This document shows positions 52,942-61,443 of a stretch of DNA of 64,000 nt, in pieces. The translations under genes were made by a program, and so were the position numbers. Every line of letters begins with the position of its first letter. Position 1 is the first letter of the stretch. The DNA comes from CAXTPV01 sp965276715 (lineage in GTDB: Bacteria; Pseudomonadota; Alphaproteobacteria; Acetobacterales; Acetobacteraceae), in the NCBI GenBank assembly GCA_965276715.1, contig OZ255622.1, forward strand, positions 3,348,001 through 3,412,000, read 5' to 3'. The notes beneath the pieces are model-generated. The model saw nothing but the letters and a program-made list of their open reading frames with translations, was not told the DNA's origin and made no database searches.

Positions 52942-53379
52942 GTGAGCACCGACCTGTCCGCCCTGACCGGATTGCAACAGCTTCGTGCCCTGATCGAGGC
53001 CGGGCAGCGGCCGGGCATCGGCCGATCGCTCGACTTCCAGCTCGTCGAGATCGAGGCGGGTCGCGCCGTCTTCGAGGGCACGCCCGGACGGCACGCCTAC
53101 AACCCGATCGGCACCGTCCACGGTGGCTATGCCGCCACCCTGCTCGACTCGGCCTGTGGTTGCGCCGTCCACTCCAGACTGGAGGCCGGTCAGCGCTACA
53201 CCACGCTCGAACTGAAGGTCGCCTACCACAAGGCGCTCACCGACGAGACCGGACCCGTCCGCGCCGAAGGCACGCTGCTGTCGTTCGGCCGGCGTGCCGC
53301 CTTCGCCGAAGCGCGCCTCACCGACGCGGCCGGCAAGCTCTACGCTTCGGCCACGTCCACACTCCTCATCATGTCCTAG
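52942..53379 (+). CDS. PaaI-type hotdog thioesterase
   Basis: A 145-residue hotdog-fold protein. AYNPIGTVHGGYAATLLDSA has the conserved HGG and catalytic acidic region; YTTLELKVAYHKAL and AFAEARLTDAAGKLYASATS follow. It hydrolyses acyl-CoA thioesters of unknown chain or aromatic type. GTG start with zero spacing after the regulator stop. Its TAG shares three bases with the stop of the convergent reductase gene (CTAG). Confidence 0.92.
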   Translation: MSTDLSALTGLQQLRALIEAGQRPGIGRSLDFQLVEIEAGRAVFEGTPGRHAYNPIGTVHGGYAATLLDSACGCAVHSRLEAGQRYTTLELKVAYHKALTDETGPVRAEGTLLSFGRRAAFAEARLTDAAGKLYASATSTLLIMS

Positions 53380-54392
53380 AGCGACGACACTCGAAGCAGC
53401 TGCTTGCCGTCGTTCGAGCCATCGAACAGCCGCCGCAGCGTCGCCGGCGCACGCTCCAGTCCTTCCTGGACGTCGACCTTCTCGGTCAGCTTGCCATCCG
53501 CGAGCCACCCCGACAGCGCCGCAATGGCTTCGCCCTGGCGCGCGGCATAGTCGAGCACGATGAAACCCTCCATCCGGCTCCGCTTCATCAACAGGTTGAG
53601 GTAGTTCTTCGGCCCAGGTGGCTGCTCGGTCGCGTTGTAGTCGGCGATCGCGCCGCAGATCACGACGCGCGCATGCATGGCGAGCTGGGCGAGGGCGGCG
53701 TCCAGGATCTCCCCGCCGACATTGTCGAAATAGACGTCGATCCCGTTCGGGCACGCCTCCCGCAAGCCCGCCGCGATGTCGCCCGACTTGTAGTCGATCG
53801 CCGCATCGAAACCGGCCACCTCGGTCAGCCAGCGGCACTTCTCCGGGCCGCCCGCGATCCCCACCGCGCGGCACCCTTTGATCCTTGCGATCTGCCCCGC
53901 CAGCGATCCCGTGGCTCCGGCCGCCCCCGACACCACCACCGTCTCGCCCGGCTGCGGCCGGCCGATCTCGAGCAGGCCGAAATAGGCCGTCGTCCCGTTC
54001 AGTCCGAGCACGCTCAGCGCGCGCTCGAGCGGCAAGCCCTCCGGCAGCTTGGCCAGCCGATAGGCGCCCACCGGCGCCGTCCGCACATACTCCTCCCAGC
54101 GAAGCAGCCCGGTCACCACGTCGCCCACCGCGTAATCCGGATGGCGGGAAGCGGTGATCCGCCCCGCGCCCACCGACCTGACCGGCGCTCCGATCTCGAC
54201 CGCCGGCAGGTAAGTGTCGCCGCCGATCCAGCCACGCTGCGTCGGATCGCATGACAGCATCGCGACCTTGACCACCACCTCGCCGTCCGCCGGCTCCGGC
54301 ATCGCCTGCTCATCGAGGCGAAAGTCGTCGTCCCTGATCGCGCCGCGCGGCCGTCGTGCCAACAGCCAGCGCCGGTTCATCGTGCTGTCCAT
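53376..54392 (-). CDS. MDR-family NADP-dependent oxidoreductase (alkenal/prostaglandin reductase type)
   Basis: A 338-residue zinc-free medium-chain reductase. RWLLARRPRGAI, MLSCDPTQRGWI, VLGLNGTTAYFGLLEIGRPQ, VVVSGAAGATGSLAGQIARI (nucleotide binding) and DVYFDNVGGEILDAAL are those of the YncB/leukotriene-B4 dehydrogenase group, which reduce alpha,beta-unsaturated carbonyls. ATG 54392 has GGGAGGG six bases ahead. A link with the facing HxlR regulator, a type often tied to quinone or aldehyde stress, is plausible but unproven. Confidence 0.93.
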   Translation of the reverse strand: MDSTMNRRWLLARRPRGAIRDDDFRLDEQAMPEPADGEVVVKVAMLSCDPTQRGWIGGDTYLPAVEIGAPVRSVGAGRITASRHPDYAVGDVVTGLLRWEEYVRTAPVGAYRLAKLPEGLPLERALSVLGLNGTTAYFGLLEIGRPQPGETVVVSGAAGATGSLAGQIARIKGCRAVGIAGGPEKCRWLTEVAGFDAAIDYKSGDIAAGLREACPNGIDVYFDNVGGEILDAALAQLAMHARVVICGAIADYNATEQPPGPKNYLNLLMKRSRMEGFIVLDYAARQGEAIAALSGWLADGKLTEKVDVQEGLERAPATLRRLFDGSNDGKQLLRVSSL

Positions 54393-54486
54393 GTCGTTCC
54401 CTCCCGCTGCCACTCCATCATGCCACGGCCTTGACACGCCCGACAGCCGGCGGCTTCTACGCCCTTCATCCCAACCGGATCACCCG

Positions 54487-55272
54487 ATGGCCAACACCAC
54501 CAGAGCGACGGACACTGGCCGGACCGGCACCGGCCTCTGGGAAAACATCAAGACGATCGTCTACGCGCTGCTGATCGCGGTCGGCGTCCGCACCTTTCTC
54601 TTCGAGCCGTTCAACATCCCCTCCGGCTCGATGATCCCGACCCTGCTGGTGGGCGACTACGTCTTCACCGCCAAATACGCCTACGGCTACTCCCGTTTCT
54701 CCTTCCCCTTCGCGCCCGACCTGTTCTCCGGCCGCATCTTCTACAGCGCGCCGCATCGCGGCGACGTCGCCGTCTTCCGCGAGACCAAGGACACCTCGGT
54801 CGACTACATCAAGCGCATCGTGGGCCTGCCCGGCGACCGGATCCAGATGAAGCAGGGCCAGCTCTATCTCAACGGGGCGATGGTGCCGCGCGACGACCTC
54901 GGCGACTACGTCGCGATCGACGAACACGCCACCCACATCGATGGACGCCGCTACCGCGAGCTGCTCCCCGGCACCGGCGGCGTCGTCGCCCACCAGATCC
55001 TCAAGCTCAACAGCGACGACTGGGTCAACAACACGCCCGAATATATCGTGCCGCAAGGCGACTTCTTCGCCATGGGCGACAACCGCGACGACAGCGCCGA
55101 CAGCCGCTTCCAGGGCGCGGGACCGGAGGATCTCGGCTACGTGCCGATCGAGAACCTCGTGGGCCATGCCAAGATCGTCTTCTTCTCGGTCGACTCGCGC
55201 TACCCGCTCTGGGAATTCTGGGAATGGCCGTTCGAGATACGCTGGAGCCGGCTGTTCACGGTGGTGACATAG
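54487..55272 (+). CDS. lepB: Signal peptidase I
   Basis: A 261-residue inner-membrane protease with one helix at about 22-39. EPFNIPSGSMIPTLLVGDYV has the nucleophile Ser48; DYIKRIVGLPGDRIQ has the general base Lys109; FFAMGDNRDDSADSRFQG is box E. It removes signal peptides of secreted proteins. The ATG was chosen because the helix begins ~20 residues later. The rnc start lies inside its last 49 bases. Confidence 0.96.
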   Translation: MANTTRATDTGRTGTGLWENIKTIVYALLIAVGVRTFLFEPFNIPSGSMIPTLLVGDYVFTAKYAYGYSRFSFPFAPDLFSGRIFYSAPHRGDVAVFRETKDTSVDYIKRIVGLPGDRIQMKQGQLYLNGAMVPRDDLGDYVAIDEHATHIDGRRYRELLPGTGGVVAHQILKLNSDDWVNNTPEYIVPQGDFFAMGDNRDDSADSRFQGAGPEDLGYVPIENLVGHAKIVFFSVDSRYPLWEFWEWPFEIRWSRLFTVVT

Positions 55273-55985
55273 AAGGCGGCCGCCACGCGCTCGAGGCGCG
55301 GATCGGCCATCGGTTCGGCCAGCCCGCCCTGCTGCGCGAGGCGCTGACCCACCGCTCGGTCGCCCGCGACCACGGCCAGGGCGGCCTGCGGCGTGGCACC
55401 GGATCGAACGAACGCCTCGAATTCATCGGCGACCGCGTCCTCGGCCTGGTCATGGCCGAATGGCTGCTCGAGCGCTTCCCCGACGAGCAGGAGGGCGAAT
55501 TGGGTCCGCGTCACGCGCGCCTCGTCTCGCGTGCCGTACTCGCTCCCATCGCGGATGCGCTCGGTCTCGACCGCGTCATCGCGGTGGCACCCGACGCGGC
55601 GCGCGCCGGCGTCGCCTCGCTCGAGAATGTGCGCGCCGACGCGCTCGAGGCCCTGCTCGGCGCACTCTATCTCGACGCCGGTCTCGATCCGGTGCGCCGG
55701 CTGGTCCGCGCCGAATGGGCCGATGCGCTCACCCTGCACGCGCTCCCGCCCAAGGATGCCAAGACCGCCCTGCAGGAATGGCTGCTCGCGCGCGCGTCGC
55801 CGCTGCCCGACTACGCCGTGGTCTCCAGCGAGGGCCCGTCGCACGCCCCGCGCTTCGTCATCGAGGCGTCCGCTCTCGGCCTGACCGGCCGGGGAGAAGC
55901 CGGCAGCAAGCGCGCGGCCGAGCGTGATGCCGCGTCAGCCTTGCTGGCCCTCCTCCAGGCCGGTCGTGCAAGGAAGCGCGGGTGA
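55224..55985 (+). CDS. rnc: Ribonuclease III
   Basis: A 253-residue RNase III. LREALTHRSVARD, NERLEFIGDRVLGLVMAEWL (signature, with Glu and Asp of the active site) and NVRADALEALLGALYLDAG make the nuclease domain; a dsRNA-binding domain follows from DAKTALQEWLLAR to KRAAERDAASALLALLQ. The only usual in-frame start is ATG 55224, inside lepB, which gives about 12 residues more than the family norm. GTGA overlap with era. Confidence 0.95.
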   Translation: MAVRDTLEPAVHGGDIEGGRHALEARIGHRFGQPALLREALTHRSVARDHGQGGLRRGTGSNERLEFIGDRVLGLVMAEWLLERFPDEQEGELGPRHARLVSRAVLAPIADALGLDRVIAVAPDAARAGVASLENVRADALEALLGALYLDAGLDPVRRLVRAEWADALTLHALPPKDAKTALQEWLLARASPLPDYAVVSSEGPSHAPRFVIEASALGLTGRGEAGSKRAAERDAASALLALLQAGRARKRG

Positions 55986-56890
55986 CGACGCGCTGCGGCT
56001 TTGCCGCTCTCGTCGGCGCGCCCAACGCCGGCAAGTCCACGCTGCTGAACCGGATGGCCGGCGCCAAGCTCTCCATCGTCAGTCCCAAGGCGCAGACCAC
56101 GCGCGCCCGCCTGCTCGGCATCGTCATGCGCGACACCCAGGACGGCCGCACCCAGATCATCCTCGTCGATACGCCCGGCATCTTCACCCCGCGGCGCAAG
56201 CTCGACCGGGCCATGGTCGCGGCCGCCTGGACCGGGTCCGACGACGCCGACCTCACCCTGCTGCTGGTCGACGCCAAGGCCGGCCTGAACTCCCAGGTCG
56301 AGCCGATTGTGGACCGTCTTGCCGCGCTCAAGCGCCGCACGTGGCTGATCCTCAACAAGAGCGACCTCGTCGCCCCCCAGGCACTGCTCCCGCTCACCGC
56401 CGCGCTCAACGCCCGCCTCGTGCTCGAAGAGACCTTCATGGTGAGCGCAGCCAACGGCGACGGCGTGGCCGAACTTCTGGCGGCCATCGCGGCGCGCCTC
56501 CCGCAAGGCCCTTTCCTCTACCCGGAGGACGAACTCACCGACCTGCCCGACCGCCTGCTCGCCGCCGAACTGGTCCGTGAGCAGGTCTTCCTGCAGACCC
56601 ACGAGGAGGTGCCCTACGGCGCCACCGTCGAGACCGAAAGCTGGACCGAACGGCCGGACGGCTCGGTCCGCGTCGACATCACCGTCTACGTGGCACGCGC
56701 CAACCACAAGGCGATCCTGATCGGCGAGAACGGCAGCCGCATCCGCGAGATCGGCACCCGCGCGCGCAAGGGCCTGTCGGCCCTGATCGAGCGTCCGGCG
56801 CATCTGTTCCTCAACGTCAAGGAACGCGCCGGCTGGGACGAGGAGAGCGCCCGCCTGCGTGCGATCGGGCTCGAGGTCCCCAAGCAGTAG
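55982..56890 (+). CDS. era: GTPase Era
   Basis: A 302-residue GTPase. The P-loop is GAPNAGKSTL, switch motif DTPGIF, and NKSD the base-recognition motif. The C-terminal KH domain has YVARANHKAILIGENGSRIR and then LNVKERAGWDEE. It binds the 3-prime end of 16S rRNA and aids 30S assembly. GTG start overlaps the rnc stop. The lepB-rnc-era order is standard. Confidence 0.96.
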   Translation: MTTRCGFAALVGAPNAGKSTLLNRMAGAKLSIVSPKAQTTRARLLGIVMRDTQDGRTQIILVDTPGIFTPRRKLDRAMVAAAWTGSDDADLTLLLVDAKAGLNSQVEPIVDRLAALKRRTWLILNKSDLVAPQALLPLTAALNARLVLEETFMVSAANGDGVAELLAAIAARLPQGPFLYPEDELTDLPDRLLAAELVREQVFLQTHEEVPYGATVETESWTERPDGSVRVDITVYVARANHKAILIGENGSRIREIGTRARKGLSALIERPAHLFLNVKERAGWDEESARLRAIGLEVPKQ

Positions 56891-56905
56891 GACGGCCCGC
56901 AGCGA

Positions 56906-57988
56906 TCAGGCCCGGAGGCGCGCGCCGTGCCACCTCATCCGGCCCATGAGGCCGGCCGGCCGCTTGTCGGCAACCGGGTCCGGCACCCGGACACACCGAT
57001 CGCCCGCGATCGTCCGCGCGGCGGCGTCGAGCAGCGACAGCCACGCATGCCGATCGCATGGCGTTGGCCAGTGGGTCGCATTCATCGAGGCATGCGCGCC
57101 GCGGTAGAAGCCGTCCTCGAGCCGCTCGATCGCCGCGTGCGCTTCTCCCGGCTCCGGATCCGTCACCCACAGCAACCGCGTCGGTCCGTGCGAGCGCAGC
57201 GCCGCGTGCAGTTCCGCCAGGCCGTCGATGTTGTCGCTTCGCCTGACCCGCCTGACAAAAATACGTTCGCCGCTCGCCATCAGCTCGCGGAACATCTCGA
57301 TCTGATACCCCAACGTCGTCGACATGGCCGCCCGGATCTGCACTTCCGACAGCTCGGACCTCGTGCGCCACGTATGGACCTCCAGCGCGTAGCGCCGGCT
57401 GACGGCGATCCATTCCTCGCCGCGCTGCCCAAACTCCAGATCGTCCGGTGTCGCCAGGCCTTCGAAATCCGCCGCGATCGCTCTCGCCACCGCACGCGTG
57501 TCCTCCGAGCCCGCGAACCGGAACAACCCCATCCGTTCGAAGCCCAGATCCCGCTGCAGCAATCCGAGTTCACAATTATTGCCGATGCTCTCGAACTGCT
57601 TGACCAGCACCCGCCACGCCGGATGCCCCGACAGCAGGCGCCCGACATTGATCGACAACTCGTCACCATGTTCGAAGACGGCCACCAGCCGGCTTTCCGC
57701 AAGCGGCAAGGCGATGTCGATCACCGGCGATCGCAGCCGGAACCGGACGGAAGCGGCGGTGGGCCCGAGCAGGGACGCGACATCGTCGCTCGGCTCGTCC
57801 ATCTCCTCGAGCGGGAACTCGACCGGCGGATCGCCCGGCACCCTCACGGACAGCCGCATCGACCGATGCGGCTCCTGCTCGGACCGCGTCCGCGCATGCA
57901 GCCATCCCCTGAGCAGGATCCGCCAGTCGCCCGCTCCATCCTGCAGCAGCCGGAATTCGTCCATCGCGTAGGTGGCATCGCAAATCAT
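56906..57988 (-). CDS. Unknown protein with an NCELG motif, linked to glycan gene sets
   Basis: A 360-residue soluble protein. FESIGNNCELGLLQRDLGFE then GLFRFAG is a motif I recognise only from unnamed proteins that often sit among polysaccharide genes; the Cys may be catalytic. The N-terminal ~90 residues look like a beta-sandwich (LSVRVPGDPPVEFPLEE). The C-terminal part has VRRSDNIDGLAELHAALRSH and a LLWVTDPEPGE strand. The ATG could be 57988 or 57964. It follows nagA by ~40 bases on the same strand, so both may be co-transcribed. Confidence 0.7.
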   Translation of the reverse strand: MICDATYAMDEFRLLQDGAGDWRILLRGWLHARTRSEQEPHRSMRLSVRVPGDPPVEFPLEEMDEPSDDVASLLGPTAASVRFRLRSPVIDIALPLAESRLVAVFEHGDELSINVGRLLSGHPAWRVLVKQFESIGNNCELGLLQRDLGFERMGLFRFAGSEDTRAVARAIAADFEGLATPDDLEFGQRGEEWIAVSRRYALEVHTWRTRSELSEVQIRAAMSTTLGYQIEMFRELMASGERIFVRRVRRSDNIDGLAELHAALRSHGPTRLLWVTDPEPGEAHAAIERLEDGFYRGAHASMNATHWPTPCDRHAWLSLLDAAARTIAGDRCVRVPDPVADKRPAGLMGRMRWHGARLRA

Positions 57989-58027
57989 TGCCGCGGCCCG
58001 ACGTTCATGCGACCGCGACTGTTATCA

Positions 58028-59185
58028 TTACGTAACGGTATCTGTCCAGGCACCTGTCCACGTGCCGTCGACAGCCGTATCGAGCACCGCGAGGTTGTCC
58101 GAGAGCAGAACGAGATCCGCATGCTGGCCGGTCTCGATCCGGCCGCGCCGCTCGAGACCGAGGAAAGCCGCCGGCATCGCCGACGCCATGCCCAGCGCCT
58201 CCTCCAGCGAGGCGCCCGCGTGCGACATCATCCCGCGCACGGCGTCGATCATCAGCAGGTCTGCGCCGGCCAGCGTCCCGTCCTGCGTGACCAGTCGCCC
58301 GCCCGACCGGTCGATCGGCCGGCCCTGCAGCATGAAGCCGGACATCCCGGTCCCGGCGGGCGGCATCGCGTCGGTGACCAGGAACAGCCGTCCCGCCTTG
58401 CACCGCAGCGCCACGACCAGATTGACCGGATCGACATGCAAGCCGTCGGCGATCACCCCGCACCAGGCCTCGCGGTCCGCGAGACATGCGCCGACCGGGC
58501 CTGGCGCGCGGCCGGCCAACGGCGGCATCGCGTTCCACAGGTGGGTGAAGCCACGTAGTCCGGCCCGCCGGGCCGCCTCGATGCGCGCCGCACTCGCCTC
58601 CGTGTGACCGGCCGACAGCACCGCGCCCGCCGACGCCAGCGCGCCCAGATCGTCGAGGTCCACCATCTCCGGCGCCAGCGTGATCAGCAACGCGCCGACA
58701 TCGTCGGATCGGGCGATCGCGATCAGCGCGTCCCGGTCCGCGCGCGTCATCGTCCGGATGAAGCGCGCCGCATGCACCCCCGGCCGCGCCGGGCTGATGA
58801 ACGGCCCCTCGAGATGCAGGCCGAGGATCCCGCTGCCCGGCGCCGCGCGAACCTCCCGCACCGCACCGGCCGCCGTTTCCATCAGGCCGGGCGCGTCGGT
58901 GATCAGGGTGGGCAGCATCCCGGTCGTCCCGCCGGCGCGATGCGCGCCTGCCATCCTCCGCAACGTCTGCGCCGAGGGCGCATCGTTGAACAGCACACCG
59001 CCGCCGCCATTGACCTGGACGTCGATGAACCCCGGCGCGAGGATCGCGCCTGCGGGCAACGGCCGCGCATCCGTGGCCGAGCGTCCGCGCACGACACGCT
59101 CGATCCAGCCGGCCTCGATCATGACGTTCGCCGGCCCCAACCCATCAGGCAGCAGCACACGCTCGCCATGTACGGTCGTGCCGAT
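58028..59185 (-). CDS. nagA: N-acetylglucosamine-6-phosphate deacetylase, start codon unusual
   Basis: A metal-dependent amidohydrolase of about 385 residues. APGFIDVQVNGGGGVLF, LGLHLEGPFISPARPGVHAA (metal Glu), VLSAGHTEASA and FTHLWNAMPPLAGRAPG (metal His residues), VIADGLHVDP and LVTDAMPPAGTG (catalytic Asp) are clear. It deacetylates GlcNAc-6-P from cell-wall or chitin recycling. No ATG, GTG or TTG lies near the family start; GGGAGGAAGG is well spaced for ATC 59185. An in-frame TTG at 59287 would overlap pyrH. No nagB is seen. Confidence 0.88.
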   Translation of the reverse strand: MGTTVHGERVLLPDGLGPANVMIEAGWIERVVRGRSATDARPLPAGAILAPGFIDVQVNGGGGVLFNDAPSAQTLRRMAGAHRAGGTTGMLPTLITDAPGLMETAAGAVREVRAAPGSGILGLHLEGPFISPARPGVHAARFIRTMTRADRDALIAIARSDDVGALLITLAPEMVDLDDLGALASAGAVLSAGHTEASAARIEAARRAGLRGFTHLWNAMPPLAGRAPGPVGACLADREAWCGVIADGLHVDPVNLVVALRCKAGRLFLVTDAMPPAGTGMSGFMLQGRPIDRSGGRLVTQDGTLAGADLLMIDAVRGMMSHAGASLEEALGMASAMPAAFLGLERRGRIETGQHADLVLLSDNLAVLDTAVDGTWTGAWTDTVT

Positions 59186-59278
59186 CGTCCTTCCTCCCGG
59201 GCTGGTCGCGCCCTTGTCGCTGAACAGGGCGATCGGTAGAACGGTCCCGCCATCGACCGCAACACGGCCGCGAGAATC

Positions 59279-60004
59279 ATGCCACAACAGGCCGCCAACA
59301 AGCGCGTGCTTCTCAAAGTGTCCGGAGAGGCGCTGATGGGGCGCCGCGAGTATGGCCTGGACACCGAAACCGTCTCGAAGATCGCCGCCGACGTCACCGA
59401 CGTGTTCCGGATGGGCATCGAGGTCTGTCTCGTGATCGGCGGCGGCAACATCTTCCGTGGCGTCTCCGGCGCCGCGAGCGGCATGGAGCGGAGCCAGGCC
59501 GACAGCATGGGCATGTTGGCGACCGTGATGAACGCGCTCGCCATGCAGAACGCGCTCGAACGTGGCGGTGCGCCGACCCGCGTGCTGTCGGCGATCCCGA
59601 TGGCGTCGATCTGCGAGCCCTTCATCCGCCGCCGCGCCGTCCGCCACATGGAGAAGGGCAGGGTGGTGGTCTTCGCCGCTGGCACCGGCAACCCGTTCTT
59701 CACCACCGACACCGCGGCCGCCCTGCGCGCGGCCGAAATGGGCTGCGACATGCTGCTCAAGGGCACCCAGGTCGACGGCGTCTATTCCGCCGACCCGCGC
59801 AAGCATCCCACCGCCGAGCGCTACGACGAGCTGACCTACCACGACGTGCTCGCGCGCGATCTCGGCGTGATGGACGCCGCCGCGATCAGTCTGGCGCGCG
59901 AGAACGGCCTGCCGATCGTCGTCTTCAACATCCACGCTCCGGGCGCCTTCGCCGCCGTGATGCGCGGCGAGGGCAAGTTCACCCGTATCGTCGAACCGGC
60001 GTGA
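59279..60004 (+). CDS. pyrH: UMP kinase
   Basis: A 241-residue kinase. RVLLKVSGEALMG, VCLVIGGGNIFRG, ATVMNALAMQNALE, VVVFAAGTGNPFFTTDTAA, LLKGTQVDGVYSADP and GLPIVVFNIHAPGA are the PyrH set. It phosphorylates UMP to UDP. In most proteobacteria rpsB-tsf come just before; here the neighbour is a divergent nagA. frr follows after a 76-base spacer holding a degenerate hairpin repeat. Confidence 0.97.
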   Translation: MPQQAANKRVLLKVSGEALMGRREYGLDTETVSKIAADVTDVFRMGIEVCLVIGGGNIFRGVSGAASGMERSQADSMGMLATVMNALAMQNALERGGAPTRVLSAIPMASICEPFIRRRAVRHMEKGRVVVFAAGTGNPFFTTDTAAALRAAEMGCDMLLKGTQVDGVYSADPRKHPTAERYDELTYHDVLARDLGVMDAAAISLARENGLPIVVFNIHAPGAFAAVMRGEGKFTRIVEPA

Positions 60005-60027
60005 GTCGGCGCAAAGTGCCGGTGCGC

Positions 60028-60059
60028 CTGGAACCCGCCGGGCCCGAGGCCCAGACCCC
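60028..60059. repeat. Possible degenerate palindromic repeat, copy D
   Basis: CCTGGAACCCGCCGGGCC, CGA, GGCCCAGACCCC between pyrH and frr resembles the CCCGCTGGGGCC ... GGCCCCAGACCC unit of copies B and C with a shorter stem (GGGCC/GGCCC). The match is imperfect, so membership in the family is less certain. Confidence 0.5.
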
Positions 60060-60080
60060 ATGTCTTAAGGGAACACACAC

Positions 60081-60647
60081 GTGCCTGCCGAACTGAACGC
60101 GCTGAAGGACGACCTCACCCGCCGCATGGACGGTGCGCTCGAAACCCTGCGCCGCGATTTCGGCGGTCTGCGCACCGGCCGCGCCAGTCCCGGGCTGCTC
60201 GAGCCGATCAAGGTCGAGGCCTACGGCTCCGAGATGCCGATCACCCAGGTCGGCACGATCGGCGTTCCCGAGGCGCGCATGATCACCGTCCAGGTCTGGG
60301 ACAAGACGCTGGTGGGCGCCGTCGAGCGCGCCATCCGCGACAGCAATCTCGGCCTCAACCCGATGACCGACGGCCAGATCGTCCGCGTCCCGATCCCCGT
60401 CCTGACCGCCGAGCGGCGAACCGAGCTCGCCCGCGCCGCCGGCCGCTACGCCGAAGCCGCCAAGATCGCCGTGCGCGGCGTCCGCCGTGACGGCATGGAC
60501 CAGACCAAGGCCGCGGAGAAAAAGGGCGACATCAGCGAGGATGACGTCAAGGACTGGTCCGACGAGATCCAGAAGCTGACCGACAGCTACGTCAAGCGGA
60601 TCGACGAGTCGCTCGTCGAGAAGGAACGCGAGATCAAGCAGGTCTGA
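60081..60647 (+). CDS. frr: Ribosome recycling factor
   Basis: A 188-residue RRF. LRRDFGGLRTGRASPGLLEP, PITQVGTIGVPEARMITVQV, DSNLGLNPMTDGQIVRVPIP and RRELARAAG-like RRTELARAAGRYAEAAKIAV, then ISEDDVKDWSDEIQKLTD are the family marks. It splits post-termination ribosomes with EF-G. GTG start with AAGGGAA about 10 bases ahead. uppS begins 10 bases after the stop. Confidence 0.97.
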   Translation: MPAELNALKDDLTRRMDGALETLRRDFGGLRTGRASPGLLEPIKVEAYGSEMPITQVGTIGVPEARMITVQVWDKTLVGAVERAIRDSNLGLNPMTDGQIVRVPIPVLTAERRTELARAAGRYAEAAKIAVRGVRRDGMDQTKAAEKKGDISEDDVKDWSDEIQKLTDSYVKRIDESLVEKEREIKQV

Positions 60648-60657
60648 GGAACGGTCT

Positions 60658-61443
60658 TTGGGGCAAATCGGTGCGAGCGTGCTGGCAGGCGACTTGGGCG
60701 CGCTGTCGGAGGTTGGAGGCGACCCCGGTCTGGGCGATGCGGTCGTCCCAGGCCACGTCGCCATCATCATGGACGGCAATGGACGCTGGGCCCAGGCGCG
60801 GCGGCTGCCTCGTGTCGCGGGCCATCGCGCCGGCGCGGCCGCGGTCAGGCGCGCGATCGAGGCCGCGATCGCCGGCGGTGTCGGCTGGCTGACCTTGTTC
60901 GCCTTCTCGAGCGAGAACTGGCGCCGTCCCGAGGGAGAGGTGCGCGACCTCACCGCGTTGCTGCGCCACTATCTCCGCACCGAGGTCGCCGAACTGCACC
61001 GCGAGCGCGTCCGCCTGCGGGTGATCGGCGAGCGGCGGCGCTTCGACGCCGACATGGTGGCCGAGCTCGCGCGCGCCGAGCGCCTGACGGAGGCCAACAC
61101 CAGGCTCAATCTGACGATCGCGCTCTCCTATGGGGGCCGCGCCGAAATCGTGGAGGCCGCGCGCCGCATGGCCGAGGCGGTGCGCCAGGGCGTGCTCGCG
61201 GCCGACCGGATCGACGAGGACGTGTTCTCCGGCTTCCTCTCGACCGCCGGCATCCCCGATCCCGATCTGGTGCTCCGGACCAGCGGCGAGCGCAGGCTGT
61301 CGAACTTCCTGCTCTGGCAGACGGCCTACGCCGAGCTGGTGTTCCTCGACGTGCTCTGGCCGGATTTCGCCGACACCCACTTCCATCAGGCGCTGGCCGA
61401 ATTCGCCCGGCGTGAGCGGCGGTTCGGTGCCCGTCCCCGCTGA
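60658..61443 (+). CDS. uppS: Undecaprenyl diphosphate synthase
   Basis: A cis-prenyltransferase of about 261 residues. HVAIIMDGNGRWAQARRLPR has the catalytic Asp, GHRAGAAAVRRAIEAA, FAFSSENWRRP, and PDLVLRTSGERRLSNFLLWQ then AELVFLDVLWPDF follow. It makes the C55 lipid carrier used for murein and for the polysaccharide repeats seen at 35-47 kb. TTG 60658 has GAGG eight bases ahead; GTG 60676 is an alternative. It overlaps cdsA by 17 bases. Confidence 0.96.
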   Translation: MGQIGASVLAGDLGALSEVGGDPGLGDAVVPGHVAIIMDGNGRWAQARRLPRVAGHRAGAAAVRRAIEAAIAGGVGWLTLFAFSSENWRRPEGEVRDLTALLRHYLRTEVAELHRERVRLRVIGERRRFDADMVAELARAERLTEANTRLNLTIALSYGGRAEIVEAARRMAEAVRQGVLAADRIDEDVFSGFLSTAGIPDPDLVLRTSGERRLSNFLLWQTAYAELVFLDVLWPDFADTHFHQALAEFARRERRFGARPR

